This document shows, piece after piece, positions 1 to 7,412 of a stretch of DNA of 11,239 nt. The translations under genes were made by a program, and so were the position numbers. Location of the stretch: assembly GCA_964475215.1 (NCBI GenBank), contig CAYYVT010000066.1, forward strand, positions 1 to 11,239. The letters are read 5' to 3'. Every line of letters starts with the position of its first letter. The stretch's first letter is position 1. Below the pieces are notes generated by a model. It was given only the letters and a program-made list of their open reading frames with translations, was not told the DNA's origin and did not search any database. Source of the stretch: DATKKG01 sp964475215 (lineage in GTDB: Archaea; Thermoproteota; Nitrososphaeria; Conexivisphaerales; DTJL01).

Positions 1-138
1 GGGTTCGCCGGAGGCAACGACCTGTATTTCCTGCTCGAACTGGGTGGGACGGTCTTCCTCTTCCTGGGCTTCCTGCTGAGCGCGAGGTACATCACAAAGA
101 GGGAAGCAGCGAAGGTCGCCGCGACATCGACGACCTGA
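1..138 (+). CDS. C-terminal end of a membrane protein (partial)
   Basis: The first reading frame is open from base 1 to a TGA at 136-138 and encodes 45 residues; the start lies outside the window. Residues from about 8 to 30 form one strongly hydrophobic segment (FLLELGGTVFLFLGFLL), followed by a basic tail with RYITKREAAK. That is what the last transmembrane helix and cytoplasmic tail of a transporter look like. I cannot assign a family: a permease or MFS-type carrier is possible, as is any polytopic membrane protein. The gene ends 60 bases before the RACE relic at 199, so the junction between them may be a deletion scar. Confidence 0.6.
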   Translation, partial: GFAGGNDLYFLLELGGTVFLFLGFLLSARYITKREAAKVAATSTT

Positions 139-198
139 CCGACCTATGCGCTGAGGCAAGTGCCCAAGGCGCCTCCCGGCCCTAGACACCCGGAGTTC

Positions 199-405
199 GG
201 CATGCTTCCCTGCTTCCCCCTGAACGAAGTGAGGCAGAAGGGGAATTCGGCCGTGACAGGGGCCAGGATGCCCCTTCTCTCTCGTAACGCCAAGGAGAGG
301 GCGGAAAGGATAGCAAAAGAGATGAACCACGCAGAGCTGTCGGGCGATCCTCGCTTCCAGGAAGCTTGCTTCAGATTCCTTAGGCTAGCCCCCCCTTATC
401 CGTAG
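199..405 (+). pseudogene. Relic of RACE corrinoid-activator C-terminus
   Basis: The 68 codons from GGC at 199 to the TAG at 403-405 align without gaps to the last 69 codons of the complete RACE protein at 8534-10369. Shared blocks are GMLP-FPL, VRQ-GNSA-TGARM-LL, AK-RA, EL-G and FQEA, with roughly half the residues identical by eye. Upstream of 199 the similarity stops abruptly: the intact protein has an ASKHA core there, whereas this frame reads into proline-rich sequence from a possible GTG at 160. The ferredoxin domain, linker and nucleotide-binding motifs are all missing, so it cannot activate corrinoids. The frame has stayed open, so a short expressed peptide starting at 160 or at the ATG at 202 cannot be excluded. 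It sits 59 bases before the molybdopterin oxidoreductase, as the intact RACE does with its own neighbour. Confidence 0.75.
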
Positions 406-421
406 ACAGGCTTGAAACTCC

Positions 422-456
422 GCCGACCATGCCGTTTATAGCGGTGCGATGTAATC
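422..456 (+). promoter_or_regulatory. Archaeal TATA-type promoter of the first molybdopterin oxidoreductase
   Basis: GTTTATAG at 434-441 resembles an archaeal TATA box. Its centre lies about 27 bases before the TTG at 465, so transcription would start at or next to the start codon (leaderless). The 35-base stretch matches the region before the second copy (10379-10413) at 25 of 35 positions by my count, including ACCATG-NN-GTTTA-N-AGCG. This conservation between paralogues supports a functional promoter. Confidence 0.6.
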
Positions 457-464
457 GATAATGT

Positions 465-2549
465 TTGCCAAAGGCCGTCCCCTTGACGGAACCCACAAAG
501 ACATTCTGTGGAATGTGCCAGTGCTCAGGCTCCAGACGATGTGGCTTGGATGTCTACACCCAAGATGGCAAAGTGGTCGACATCAGGGGGATGCCTGAGT
601 TCCCGCTGAATATGGGACGAGCCTGCGTCAAGGCGCTGGCAGCGAAGGACGTCCTGTACCATCCCGATAGGCTGAGGCACCCGTTAAAGCGCGCGGGGGG
701 GACCTGGCGGCGCATTTCCTGGGATGAAGCGCTGGACACGATATCTGCGTACCTAAAGAAGCTCAAACGTCAATATGGGGCCCACTCGCTTTCCTACATT
801 TCGGGCGTGCTCGAAATGAGCACCGTGGACCCTTTCATCACTAGGTTCATGAATGTGTACGGGAGCCCGAACGCAGGATCGCACAGCGAGCTTTGCGTAG
901 GCCCTAAGAGGATCGCTGACAAAGTGACCTTCGGTGCTCGCGCGTTTCGGTCCGGGGACCTAGCGAGGAGCAGATGCGTCCTACTTTGGGGAGCCAACCT
1001 CCCCACCTCATATCCAGTGGGATGGGAGGAGGTTCTGGAAGCGAAGAGAGGAGGGGCAAAGCTCATCGTCATTGATCCCAGGACTACGGCTGCCGCCAAG
1101 GTGGCCGACGTCCACCTGAAGCTGCTGCCAGGCAGCGATGGTGCCCTCGCCTTGGGGATGTTGAACGTCATCATTAGCGAAGGGCTCTACGACAGGGAAT
1201 TCGTGGAAAAGTGGACGACAGGCTTTGACGAGCTGCGGGCACTTGTTACGAAGTATCCTCCAAGGGAGGTCGAAGCCATTACCACCTTGCCGGCGGGCGC
1301 CGTCGAGGAGGCAGCGAGGCTGTATGCGACGTCGAAGCCCGCGTATATGGAACTGGGAAACGCCCTCGATATCACCATGGATTCATTCCAGACGCTACGG
1401 GCCACCGCCATCATTCGTGCCATCACGGGAAACTTGGACGTTCCGGGCGGCAACTCCTTCGACTCCGGCGTCCCTTTGGCGGACATGTCTCTCTCTGAGA
1501 TGATGCCTCCGGGCACGAAGCCCTTGGCGGCGGAGAGGTACCCTCTGGCCACCCAAGAATGGGAGGCTGTCCCATCGGGCGTCTTCGTCGAAGCCATCCT
1601 GGAGGGAAGGCCATATCCCATCAGGGCGATGATAGTCAACTACTGCAATCCGGTTCTGACCTGGTGCGATACGCGGAGGACCAAGGAGGCGCTCGAGAAG
1701 CTGGATTTCTTAGTAGTGATGGACGTGTTCATGAGCGAGACCGCAAGGCTTGCCGACCTCGTCCTGCCGGCCGCAACGTTCCTGGAAACCTCCCGGCTCT
1801 ACACGCACGTCATGGACGTGCCCAGCGAAGGAGGAAGTCGCTTTGTAATGTGGGGGGAGCGGGCCATTGAGCCACAGGCGGATTGTTGGCCAGACTGGAA
1901 GTTCTGGTTCGAGCTGGCAAAGAGGATGGGGTATGAGGCGGAGTTCCCTTGGAAAGGCATCGAAGAAGCCGTGGATGAGCAGCTACGGCCCACTGGGCTC
2001 ACAGTGGCTGAACTGAAGAAGCACCCCTCCGGCATCTGCACCGGGCCTGAGCTGAAGTACAGGACTTTCGAGGAGAGGGGATTTGGGACGCCTTCTGGCA
2101 AGGTCGAGATCTACTCTAACGTGCTCAAGGAACATGGCTACGAGCCGTTGCCGGTGATAGCCGACCGCTCCCATTCCTCCGAGGGCGATGCAAAGGACTT
2201 CCCCTTGCTCCTGACAACTGGGGCCAAAACGTCATCCTACAGCCATTCATCATGGAGAGAGATACCTCGCCTGAGGGCGATCATGCCCGAGCCCTTGGCC
2301 GAAGTTCATACACTTACGGCCGAGGCACAGGGGATCCGCGACGGAGAATACATGACGATACAGACGCGGAAGGGAAGCATCAAAATGAAGGCCCTCCTAA
2401 CGGAGCGCATCCACCCTCGCTGCGTGAGCGTCCCCCACGGCTGGGCCGAGGCCAACGCCAACCTCCTGACCGACCTAGATACCCTCGATCCCGTCACCGG
2501 TTCGCCCAACATGAGAGCAATCCCGTGCAGGATCTCGACGTTCATCTAG
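465..2549 (+). CDS. Molybdopterin oxidoreductase, single large subunit (copy 1)
   Basis: This 694-residue member of the DMSO-reductase/MopB superfamily would bind a bis-pyranopterin Mo or W cofactor and one [4Fe-4S] cluster. The cluster site is near the N-terminus: Cys15, Cys18, Cys26 and Cys54, followed by Lys56 in the usual C-x-K position. The gap between the second and third cysteines is seven residues instead of the usual three, with an extra Cys20. Cys144 in SELCVG is placed like the metal-ligating Cys/Sec of the family. It is followed by Val rather than the His of formate dehydrogenases. The conserved C-terminal cofactor-binding domain is present (PHGW near 657-660 and DPVTGSP near 675). 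Length is normal for a complete catalytic subunit. There is no Tat signal and no adjacent Fe-S or membrane subunit, so it is probably cytoplasmic. The TTG start agrees with a TATA box about 27 bases upstream and with the paralogue's N-terminus; an ATG at 461 is out of frame. The substrate is unknown. Confidence 0.9.
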   Translation: MPKAVPLTEPTKTFCGMCQCSGSRRCGLDVYTQDGKVVDIRGMPEFPLNMGRACVKALAAKDVLYHPDRLRHPLKRAGGTWRRISWDEALDTISAYLKKLKRQYGAHSLSYISGVLEMSTVDPFITRFMNVYGSPNAGSHSELCVGPKRIADKVTFGARAFRSGDLARSRCVLLWGANLPTSYPVGWEEVLEAKRGGAKLIVIDPRTTAAAKVADVHLKLLPGSDGALALGMLNVIISEGLYDREFVEKWTTGFDELRALVTKYPPREVEAITTLPAGAVEEAARLYATSKPAYMELGNALDITMDSFQTLRATAIIRAITGNLDVPGGNSFDSGVPLADMSLSEMMPPGTKPLAAERYPLATQEWEAVPSGVFVEAILEGRPYPIRAMIVNYCNPVLTWCDTRRTKEALEKLDFLVVMDVFMSETARLADLVLPAATFLETSRLYTHVMDVPSEGGSRFVMWGERAIEPQADCWPDWKFWFELAKRMGYEAEFPWKGIEEAVDEQLRPTGLTVAELKKHPSGICTGPELKYRTFEERGFGTPSGKVEIYSNVLKEHGYEPLPVIADRSHSSEGDAKDFPLLLTTGAKTSSYSHSSWREIPRLRAIMPEPLAEVHTLTAEAQGIRDGEYMTIQTRKGSIKMKALLTERIHPRCVSVPHGWAEANANLLTDLDTLDPVTGSPNMRAIPCRISTFI

Positions 2550-2636
2550 GACGGCGCACCTTCGCGCACGTCCCACACCTGCAGGCTTCAAAGGTCCCCG
2601 AGCCACGGATATCTTGAGTTCTTCCAGGGTCCTATG

Positions 2637-2652
2637 TAAACTAAATAGTTTA
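2637..2652. promoter_or_regulatory. Perfect inverted repeat, candidate operator
   Basis: TAAACTAAATAGTTTA is a perfect palindrome with 7-base arms around a central AA. It lies about 20 bases upstream of the permease TATA box, in an AT-rich patch of an otherwise GC-rich window. Its position suits a dimeric regulator acting on the permease promoter. No regulator gene is visible here, so the role is inferred from symmetry and location only. Confidence 0.45.
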
Positions 2653-2670
2653 ATGTAGCCCAACGTAAGC

Positions 2671-2680
2671 CTAAATAATT
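2671..2680 (+). promoter_or_regulatory. TATA-like box of the permease gene
   Basis: CTAAATAATT is centred about 23 bases before the ATG at 2698, the spacing expected for an archaeal TATA box driving a leaderless transcript. No Shine-Dalgarno sequence precedes the ATG, which fits a leaderless message. Confidence 0.5.
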
Positions 2681-2697
2681 ACCGTCCCCCACGTGAC

Positions 2698-4314
2698 ATG
2701 AGAAGAGGGATCTTGACCCAGCAAGAAGAGGAGAAGCTGTTTGCGAGGAAGGCCTCCGGCCTCGTCAAGGAGGCCAGCGGCCTGAAGGCCTTGATGTTCA
2801 ACTTCGTCGACACCATGGGAGGCAAGTTCTTTTGGTCTGTCAGCATGTTCGGCCTGTTTCCCGCGGCGTTGATATTCGGGTTCCCTACACTCCTGTGGTT
2901 CTTCCTCTTGATAATCGCAATCGACGTCGTGATAGGGATCGTGTATGTGCAGGTCGTCACACCCATGCCCCGCAGTGGGGCCGACTATGTGGTCCCCGGG
3001 AGGATAATGGGTCCATTCTGGGGCTGGATAAACTCCTGGATGATAGTTTTCTCGTGGATACCACTATGGGGCTACGTCGGCTGGATGACCCTGCAGAACA
3101 TCACGCTGGTGGGGACCATGTTGAACCTTGCCGGCGTCGTGGGCAATGTGTCCTGGATCCTCACCTCTCCAGCTGACTGGATCTTCGGGACCCTCGCCAT
3201 CGTGCTGGCCATGGCATTCTGCCTCATTCCTCCTAAGAAGCTCTACACACTGATGCTGAGCATTGGGCTCGTGGCGGTGCTGGGATTTGCTGCCGTGTTC
3301 GTAAGCGCGGCCGTTGCAGGGACGTCTCACTTCAGCGCCAACCTCTTGTCCCTGACCGGCAACTCTACATCCGACGTCGTAAACGGCGCCGCGTCGAACG
3401 GCTTCAACATCAACGCCTCTTTGGGCTTCTATGGCCTTGCCGGCCTCCTGGGCTACGTCCTCTTCGCCGGCGGAGGTGGCTGGTATTCGGCCTCAATCAC
3501 GGGAGAGCTGCGGGGGAACGTGAAGAGAGCACTCTCGATTTCGATCTTCGGGGGCATAGCCCTATACTTCGTGTATCAGATCCTGTTCGTCTGGGGACTG
3601 GCGAAGGTCATTGGCTACGACCTTGTGGCGAGCTGGAGTTACCTGTACTTTAACACCAACAGCGCGCCGCTCAACGTGCCCCTCATCAACGGCCTCGCGG
3701 GCCAGATCGCCATGCCCGGCCTATGGCCTATCTGGATCTTCTTCGCTCTAGCGGGCCTAGTAGCTACTTGGTGTATCGTCCCCGCGAGCATGATCTACAT
3801 CAACAGACAGGTGCTCTACTGGGGGATGGACAGGAGCCTGCCGAAGTCTGTCACCACCGTCTGGCGAGGGGTCCCGATCAAGGTCTTCATAGCGGAGGGA
3901 GTTGTTGCCTTCGCTTTCTACGCATTTACCTTGCTGGGGGTTAGCCCTCTGTCATACCCCTGGTGGAGCAATCTGCTGTCGCTGACATACTTCTTCTTCC
4001 CGGCCTTCTGCGGAATCATAATCGTCATGAAGAGAAAGGACATCATGGCAGCGGTGCCCTGGAAGAAGGCCCTCCTACCTCTAAGCCTGGTGACTATCAT
4101 TCTTATGGCACCGATCTACCTCATAGGTTGCTATGGCGGCACTACCGGCTTGAGCCCGGGGCAGACCCTATGGGGATGGGCCATTGAAACAGGGCTCATC
4201 CTTACGGCGGTCGTGATCGTGGTCGGGGTGGTTGTGTACTACGCCGTCCGCTCCTACAACCTCAAGAGGGGGATAGAGCTGGACAAGATATACAAGGAGA
4301 TACCACCGGACTAG
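2698..4314 (+). CDS. APC-superfamily permease
   Basis: The protein of 538 residues is a polytopic inner-membrane protein with about twelve hydrophobic segments. After a charged cytoplasmic N-terminus (roughly residues 1-35) comes a first helix pair, then MPRSGADYV around residues 90-98, a hallmark of the amino acid-polyamine-organocation (APC) family. A glycine-rich stretch about halfway through (FAGGGGWYSASITGELRG, near 260) sits between helices and is also APC-like. Length is slightly above the typical 450-500 residues. The family imports amino acids, amines or related solutes by proton or sodium coupling; the substrate here cannot be read. The gene has its own TATA box and palindrome upstream and is followed after about 65 bases by the phosphoesterase in the same direction. 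Near a methyltransferase operon, uptake of a methylated substrate is possible but only inferred. Confidence 0.85.
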   Translation: MRRGILTQQEEEKLFARKASGLVKEASGLKALMFNFVDTMGGKFFWSVSMFGLFPAALIFGFPTLLWFFLLIIAIDVVIGIVYVQVVTPMPRSGADYVVPGRIMGPFWGWINSWMIVFSWIPLWGYVGWMTLQNITLVGTMLNLAGVVGNVSWILTSPADWIFGTLAIVLAMAFCLIPPKKLYTLMLSIGLVAVLGFAAVFVSAAVAGTSHFSANLLSLTGNSTSDVVNGAASNGFNINASLGFYGLAGLLGYVLFAGGGGWYSASITGELRGNVKRALSISIFGGIALYFVYQILFVWGLAKVIGYDLVASWSYLYFNTNSAPLNVPLINGLAGQIAMPGLWPIWIFFALAGLVATWCIVPASMIYINRQVLYWGMDRSLPKSVTTVWRGVPIKVFIAEGVVAFAFYAFTLLGVSPLSYPWWSNLLSLTYFFFPAFCGIIIVMKRKDIMAAVPWKKALLPLSLVTIILMAPIYLIGCYGGTTGLSPGQTLWGWAIETGLILTAVVIVVGVVVYYAVRSYNLKRGIELDKIYKEIPPD

Positions 4315-4379
4315 GCCAATGGCACATCTTCTCTTACTTGAAGAGCCGTCAATTGCTGCCTAGAGAGGGAACGGGATGA

Positions 4380-5339
4380 ATCGCGTCGAGAACTAGGATT
4401 TACTACTGCTGCGACGTCCATGGCTCCGATGTCTGCTTCAGGAAGGCCCTCAACATAGCCAGGTACCATATCTTCGACGAGAACGTCGTGATGGTTAGCG
4501 GCGACCTGACCGGGAAACTGATCGTCCCTATCAAGCGAAGTGGCAAAGTGTATGAGACGTCGTTCCTGGGTCTGAAGGAGATAGCCAGGTCCGAGGCGGA
4601 GCTGCACCTCCTTGAGAAGCGCGTCGCCGATGCAGGTTATTACCCCTACGTGGCCGACCACGAGGAGCTGCTCGAGACAGGGCAGGACAGGGAGAAGGTT
4701 ACGAAGATCTTCTCGGAGCTCGTGGTCGAGAGGATGAGGAGTTGGATCAAGCTGGCAGACGAACGCCTTAGGGGGACGGGCGTAAAGTTCTATATGATGC
4801 TCGGAAACGACGACGACCCCTCCATAGTCCCCATACTCAGGAGCTCCGCCAGCGTAATCGATCCCACGACGGGGCCCGTCTGGCTCGACGATGACCATGA
4901 GATGATAAGCATGGGGGCTGCCAACCACACGCCCTGGGAGACGATAGGAGAACATTCGGAGGAGGAGCTCCGGGAGATCATAAAGGGGATGATGAAGGAT
5001 GTCAGCAATCTGAAGAACCTAATATTCAACTTTCACTGCCCCCCGTATAATTCAAGCCTGGACATATGCCCGAAGCTGGACGACCAGCTGAGGCCGGTGA
5101 GGATCGGCTCCAACGTGCTGATGGCGCCGGCAGGAAGCACGGCGGTTAGAGAGGCCATAGAAAGGTACCAGCCCCTTCTTGGAGTCTTCGGCCACATCCA
5201 CGAGTCGCCGGGTGAGGTGCATATCGGCCGCACCCTTTGCCTGAACCCAGGCAGCGAGTACAGCCAAGGCATCCTTAGGGGATATGTGATAGACCTGGAA
5301 GGAGGCAAGGTCACGCAATACTTTCGCACAGAAGGATGA
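4380..5339 (+). CDS. Calcineurin-like metallophosphoesterase, 5' end irregular
   Basis: The frame ending at 5339 carries the full metal-binding set of this superfamily: D12-V-H14 (encoded near 4413-4421), GD at 41-42, GNDD at 142-145, H219 in NFHCPP, and GHIH at 271-274, counted from codon 4380. These bind two metal ions and hydrolyse phosphoesters; the substrate is unknown. The first canonical start in this frame (GTG 4488) would delete the DxH motif, so translation must begin upstream. No ATG, GTG or TTG exists in frame between the TGA at 4377-4379 and 4488. An ATG at 4376 is one frame off: one extra base in ATGAATC would explain this, giving a start just before IASRTRIYY. Alternatives are a non-canonical ATC (4380) or ATT (4398) start, or a real frameshift mutation. 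Coordinates here mark the open extent, about 319 residues. It may be co-transcribed with the permease. Confidence 0.75.
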   Translation: MASRTRIYYCCDVHGSDVCFRKALNIARYHIFDENVVMVSGDLTGKLIVPIKRSGKVYETSFLGLKEIARSEAELHLLEKRVADAGYYPYVADHEELLETGQDREKVTKIFSELVVERMRSWIKLADERLRGTGVKFYMMLGNDDDPSIVPILRSSASVIDPTTGPVWLDDDHEMISMGAANHTPWETIGEHSEEELREIIKGMMKDVSNLKNLIFNFHCPPYNSSLDICPKLDDQLRPVRIGSNVLMAPAGSTAVREAIERYQPLLGVFGHIHESPGEVHIGRTLCLNPGSEYSQGILRGYVIDLEGGKVTQYFRTEG

Positions 5340-5643
5340 AGCGGGGCATCGCGCTTTTCGCCCCTCCTGAAGACGGCATGCAAAGTATGTTGGAGTATGC
5401 TAGCATGAAGCCTTATTCTGCTTCTTTGGCCAAACTGCCATGGTGCAAGTAATGTCTGGCGCAACAAATAGACTATGAAATCCGAGGAATCGATCACTCA
5501 GGCCCAGCGATGATACGAGGAAAACCGCAGACTGTTCTCCGTTGGTCGCACATTTTTCCACAGCAGCAAATTTCGTTCGAAAGCAACAAACGATTTGGCG
5601 GTAAAGCTGCCACTTGGCATCTCTCTGACATATCCTATGAAGG
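5340..5643. other. Convergent intergenic region without a convincing gene
   Basis: This 304-base stretch lies between two genes that converge on it. I see no tRNA, no coding frame with family resemblance and no promoter. It holds a GGGGC/GCCCC hairpin (5343-5347 with 5360-5364) just after the phosphoesterase stop, and a 10-base palindrome ATGCTAGCAT at 5397-5406. A six-base stem with one G-T pair (5596-5601 with 5607-5612) follows the minus-strand operon by about 30 bases, with moderately T-rich sequence after it on that strand. The last could help end transcription of the methyltransferase operon, but none has the long T-run typical of archaeal terminators. Confidence 0.4.
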
Positions 5644-6618
5644 TCAGGCTCCGAATGATTTGGCCGCTTTTACGAAGGCCTCTATGTTCTCAATGGGCGA
5701 AGCGGGAGGAATGTCGCACCCAGTGCTCGCAACGAAGTTACTGTGTCCCTTAGCCTGATCAAGCATCGCCCTAACGTTGAATGCTACCTCCGCTGGCGTC
5801 TCAGAAATCAGGTCGGTCGGGGAGTAATTGCCGAATACGAGGAGAGAATCGGGGATTGACACAAGCGCGTCTGCGAGTTTGACGTTCTCGTCGAGGCTTA
5901 TGCCAGCCACGCCTGTCTCCGCCATGTGTCTCAACAGGTGTCCTGACCTGCCGCATATGTGCAGCACGACCCCCACCGACACGCAACTCCTGACCTTCGA
6001 AATGGAGGACTTACAGAGCCTCTGGAAGAGCGCAGCCGAGATGAGGCTGGACGAAGGGTCCGCTATCACAAGGAAGTCCGCCCCTGCACCTTCGAGGGCC
6101 TTGGCATAGGTCGTAACTACCTCAGTGCAGTGGTCCAAGAGCCTTAACAGCTCCGGCTGGCCCTTGAGCGCACCCCTCAGTAGGGTCTCGATTCCCACAA
6201 CTTGTCCAGCCATTGTGAAGGGTCCAGTGACGAAGAAGCCGCCTGGTAGCCCCCGGGTCCGTTGGAATATTTTACCTGCAGCCCGTGTCATCAATCTCTC
6301 CCTAGGTGGCTCCACTGCGGGGGCATCGGCCGCATCTTCAAGCAAAGTCTTGGAACATATGGACGGGGCCTCTACTCCTTCGAAGGCCACCTTCGCTCCC
6401 AGCGCTTCGGCCTCGATCGTAAGATCTAAGAGGGGAAGAACCACGTCCGGCTTGAATCTCTCTACGTTGAACACTGCGGCCTTGGCATGCAATTCGGGAT
6501 TCAACAGGCACTCCTTCGATGTCAGGCCCAAGGCCTTGACTCCCGGGTAACCGATGATGGGCGCCACGCCGATGCGGCCCAGAGATTTGAAGTAATCTGG
6601 TAACTCCAACTGCACCAA
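5644..6618 (-). CDS. MtaA/MtbA-like methylcobamide methyltransferase (MT2)
   Basis: This 324-residue protein has a uroporphyrinogen-decarboxylase fold with the zinc motif of corrinoid-dependent methyltransferases: His220-Ile-Cys222 in LHICGRSG and a distant Cys301 in STGCDIPP, i.e. H-x-C-x(78)-C. SLDENVKL (241-248) and PPASPIENIEAFVKA near the end are also typical of the MtaA/MtbA group. These enzymes use zinc to activate a thiol and take the methyl group from a methyl-corrinoid protein; coenzyme M is the acceptor in methanogens. Without other methanogenesis genes in view, another acceptor is possible. The protein is cytoplasmic and is the third gene of the minus-strand operon, 116 bases after the corrinoid protein. 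The TTG at 6618 and GTG at 6615 are both possible starts, and neither has a clear ribosome site. The N-terminus is a little shorter than usual for MtaA. Confidence 0.85.
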   Translation of the reverse strand: MVQLELPDYFKSLGRIGVAPIIGYPGVKALGLTSKECLLNPELHAKAAVFNVERFKPDVVLPLLDLTIEAEALGAKVAFEGVEAPSICSKTLLEDAADAPAVEPPRERLMTRAAGKIFQRTRGLPGGFFVTGPFTMAGQVVGIETLLRGALKGQPELLRLLDHCTEVVTTYAKALEGAGADFLVIADPSSSLISAALFQRLCKSSISKVRSCVSVGVVLHICGRSGHLLRHMAETGVAGISLDENVKLADALVSIPDSLLVFGNYSPTDLISETPAEVAFNVRAMLDQAKGHSNFVASTGCDIPPASPIENIEAFVKAAKSFGA

Positions 6619-6734
6619 TGCGAATTACAACCTTTGGTCCACCTGACGTCTCCGAGCTGGTCGACTAAGGGAACTGACGGAACGGCGAGCCCTGACGGCC
6701 TGAGTCTTGAGCTCGGCCAAAAGGAACTTTTCCC

Positions 6735-7412
6735 TCACTTTCCTCTGCCGGCCTCGTCTTCCCCAAGGAGCCTCTGGACCATCGCCTTGGCGGCAACGGC
6801 GTCAGGAGCGTATCCGTCAGCTCCTATCCTGTCGGCGAATTCCTGCGTTACAGGCCGCCCCCCTACGACGACGATGACCTTATTTCGTAGACCCGACTCC
6901 TCGAGAGCCTTGACGACAGTCTCCATATAGGTCATCCTTGTCGTAATTAGAGATGACATACCCAGAAGGGCCGGGCTGTGATCCTTGACCGCTTGTACGA
7001 ACCGTTCGGCGGAAATGTCAACCCCCAAATCCACGACGTCAATGCCAGCTCCCCTGAGCATGGCCCCCACAACATTCTTTCCTATGTCGTGAGTGTCTCC
7101 CTTGACTGTGCCGAGCACCATCTTAGCCGAGGCCGAATTTAGGGACAGGCCTTTGACTCCCCGCAGGACCGCGGTCGCTTTCTCTGCTATTTCCCCCGCC
7201 GCAAGGAGCTCGGGAATGAAGTACTCCCCAGCTTCATACCTCTTCCCCACCTCATCCAGCCCTCTGGAGATGGCGGCCAAGATCATCTGAGGTTCCATTC
7301 CTTCGGAGAACGCGCGGCGGCAGACCTCCTCCGTCTCAGCCTTGAGGTCCGCAACTCCTTCGGAGATTTGATCTAAGATATCGGCCTTCAGCTCAGTCGA
7401 CCTCCGAGCCAT
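6735..7412 (-). CDS. Corrinoid (B12-binding) methyl-carrier protein
   Basis: This 225-residue protein has the two-part architecture of MtaC/MtbC/MttC-type methyl carriers. An N-terminal helical cap domain (about 1-90, with the ISRGLDEVGKRYEAGEYFIPEL signature at 48-69) is followed by a Rossmann-like cobalamin-binding domain. The latter has D106-T-H108-D-I-G111, where the His is the lower cobalt ligand, then S153 in GMSSL and the VVVGGRPV loop near 181-188. Length is normal for the family. It shuttles a methyl group from MT1 to MT2, with cobalt cycling between Co(I) and methyl-Co(III). Its ATG overlaps the 3' end of the MT1 gene by 20 bases, which suggests translational coupling and matched amounts of the two proteins. 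Accidental oxidation to Co(II) would be repaired by the RACE protein encoded divergently. Confidence 0.93.
   Translation of the reverse strand: MARRSTELKADILDQISEGVADLKAETEEVCRRAFSEGMEPQMILAAISRGLDEVGKRYEAGEYFIPELLAAGEIAEKATAVLRGVKGLSLNSASAKMVLGTVKGDTHDIGKNVVGAMLRGAGIDVVDLGVDISAERFVQAVKDHSPALLGMSSLITTRMTYMETVVKALEESGLRNKVIVVVGGRPVTQEFADRIGADGYAPDAVAAKAMVQRLLGEDEAGRGK

Larger units (their letters stand above)
199..1273 (+). repeat. Diverged block repeat, copy A (RACE 3' end + oxidoreductase)
   Basis: This segment is colinear with 10159-11239: RACE C-terminus, a gap of about 60 bases with a similar TATA box, then the oxidoreductase. The end given is only where the other copy leaves the window, so the true repeat may be longer. 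Divergence at both protein and promoter level shows an old duplication rather than a recent one. Confidence 0.65.

Noticed and set aside
794..1174. Antisense open frame in copy 1 with a similar counterpart at 10751-11134 in copy 2
   Set aside because: The apparent conservation between the two antisense frames follows from the conserved codons of the paralogous oxidoreductases on the plus strand. The frames have no family resemblance, and the coding signal lies clearly on the other strand.
465..2549. Identification as formate dehydrogenase or acetylene hydratase
   Set aside because: The presumed metal-ligand Cys144 is followed by Val, not the His of formate dehydrogenases, and the residue after the second cluster Cys is Gln, not the catalytic Asp of acetylene hydratase.
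4311..4955. Minus-strand open frame of 214 codons over the phosphoesterase
   Set aside because: It lies opposite a gene with complete metallophosphoesterase motifs, and its translation has low-complexity, shadow-like composition without recognisable domains.
5343..5364. GGGGC/GCCCC hairpin after the phosphoesterase as an intrinsic terminator
   Set aside because: The stem is only five pairs with a 12-base loop and no T-run follows it, so it does not support a terminator call.
5510..5758. Plus-strand open frame of 82 codons between the convergent genes
   Set aside because: Its second half lies opposite the conserved C-terminus of the MT2 gene, and it has no recognisable motif, ribosome site or TATA box at the right spacing.
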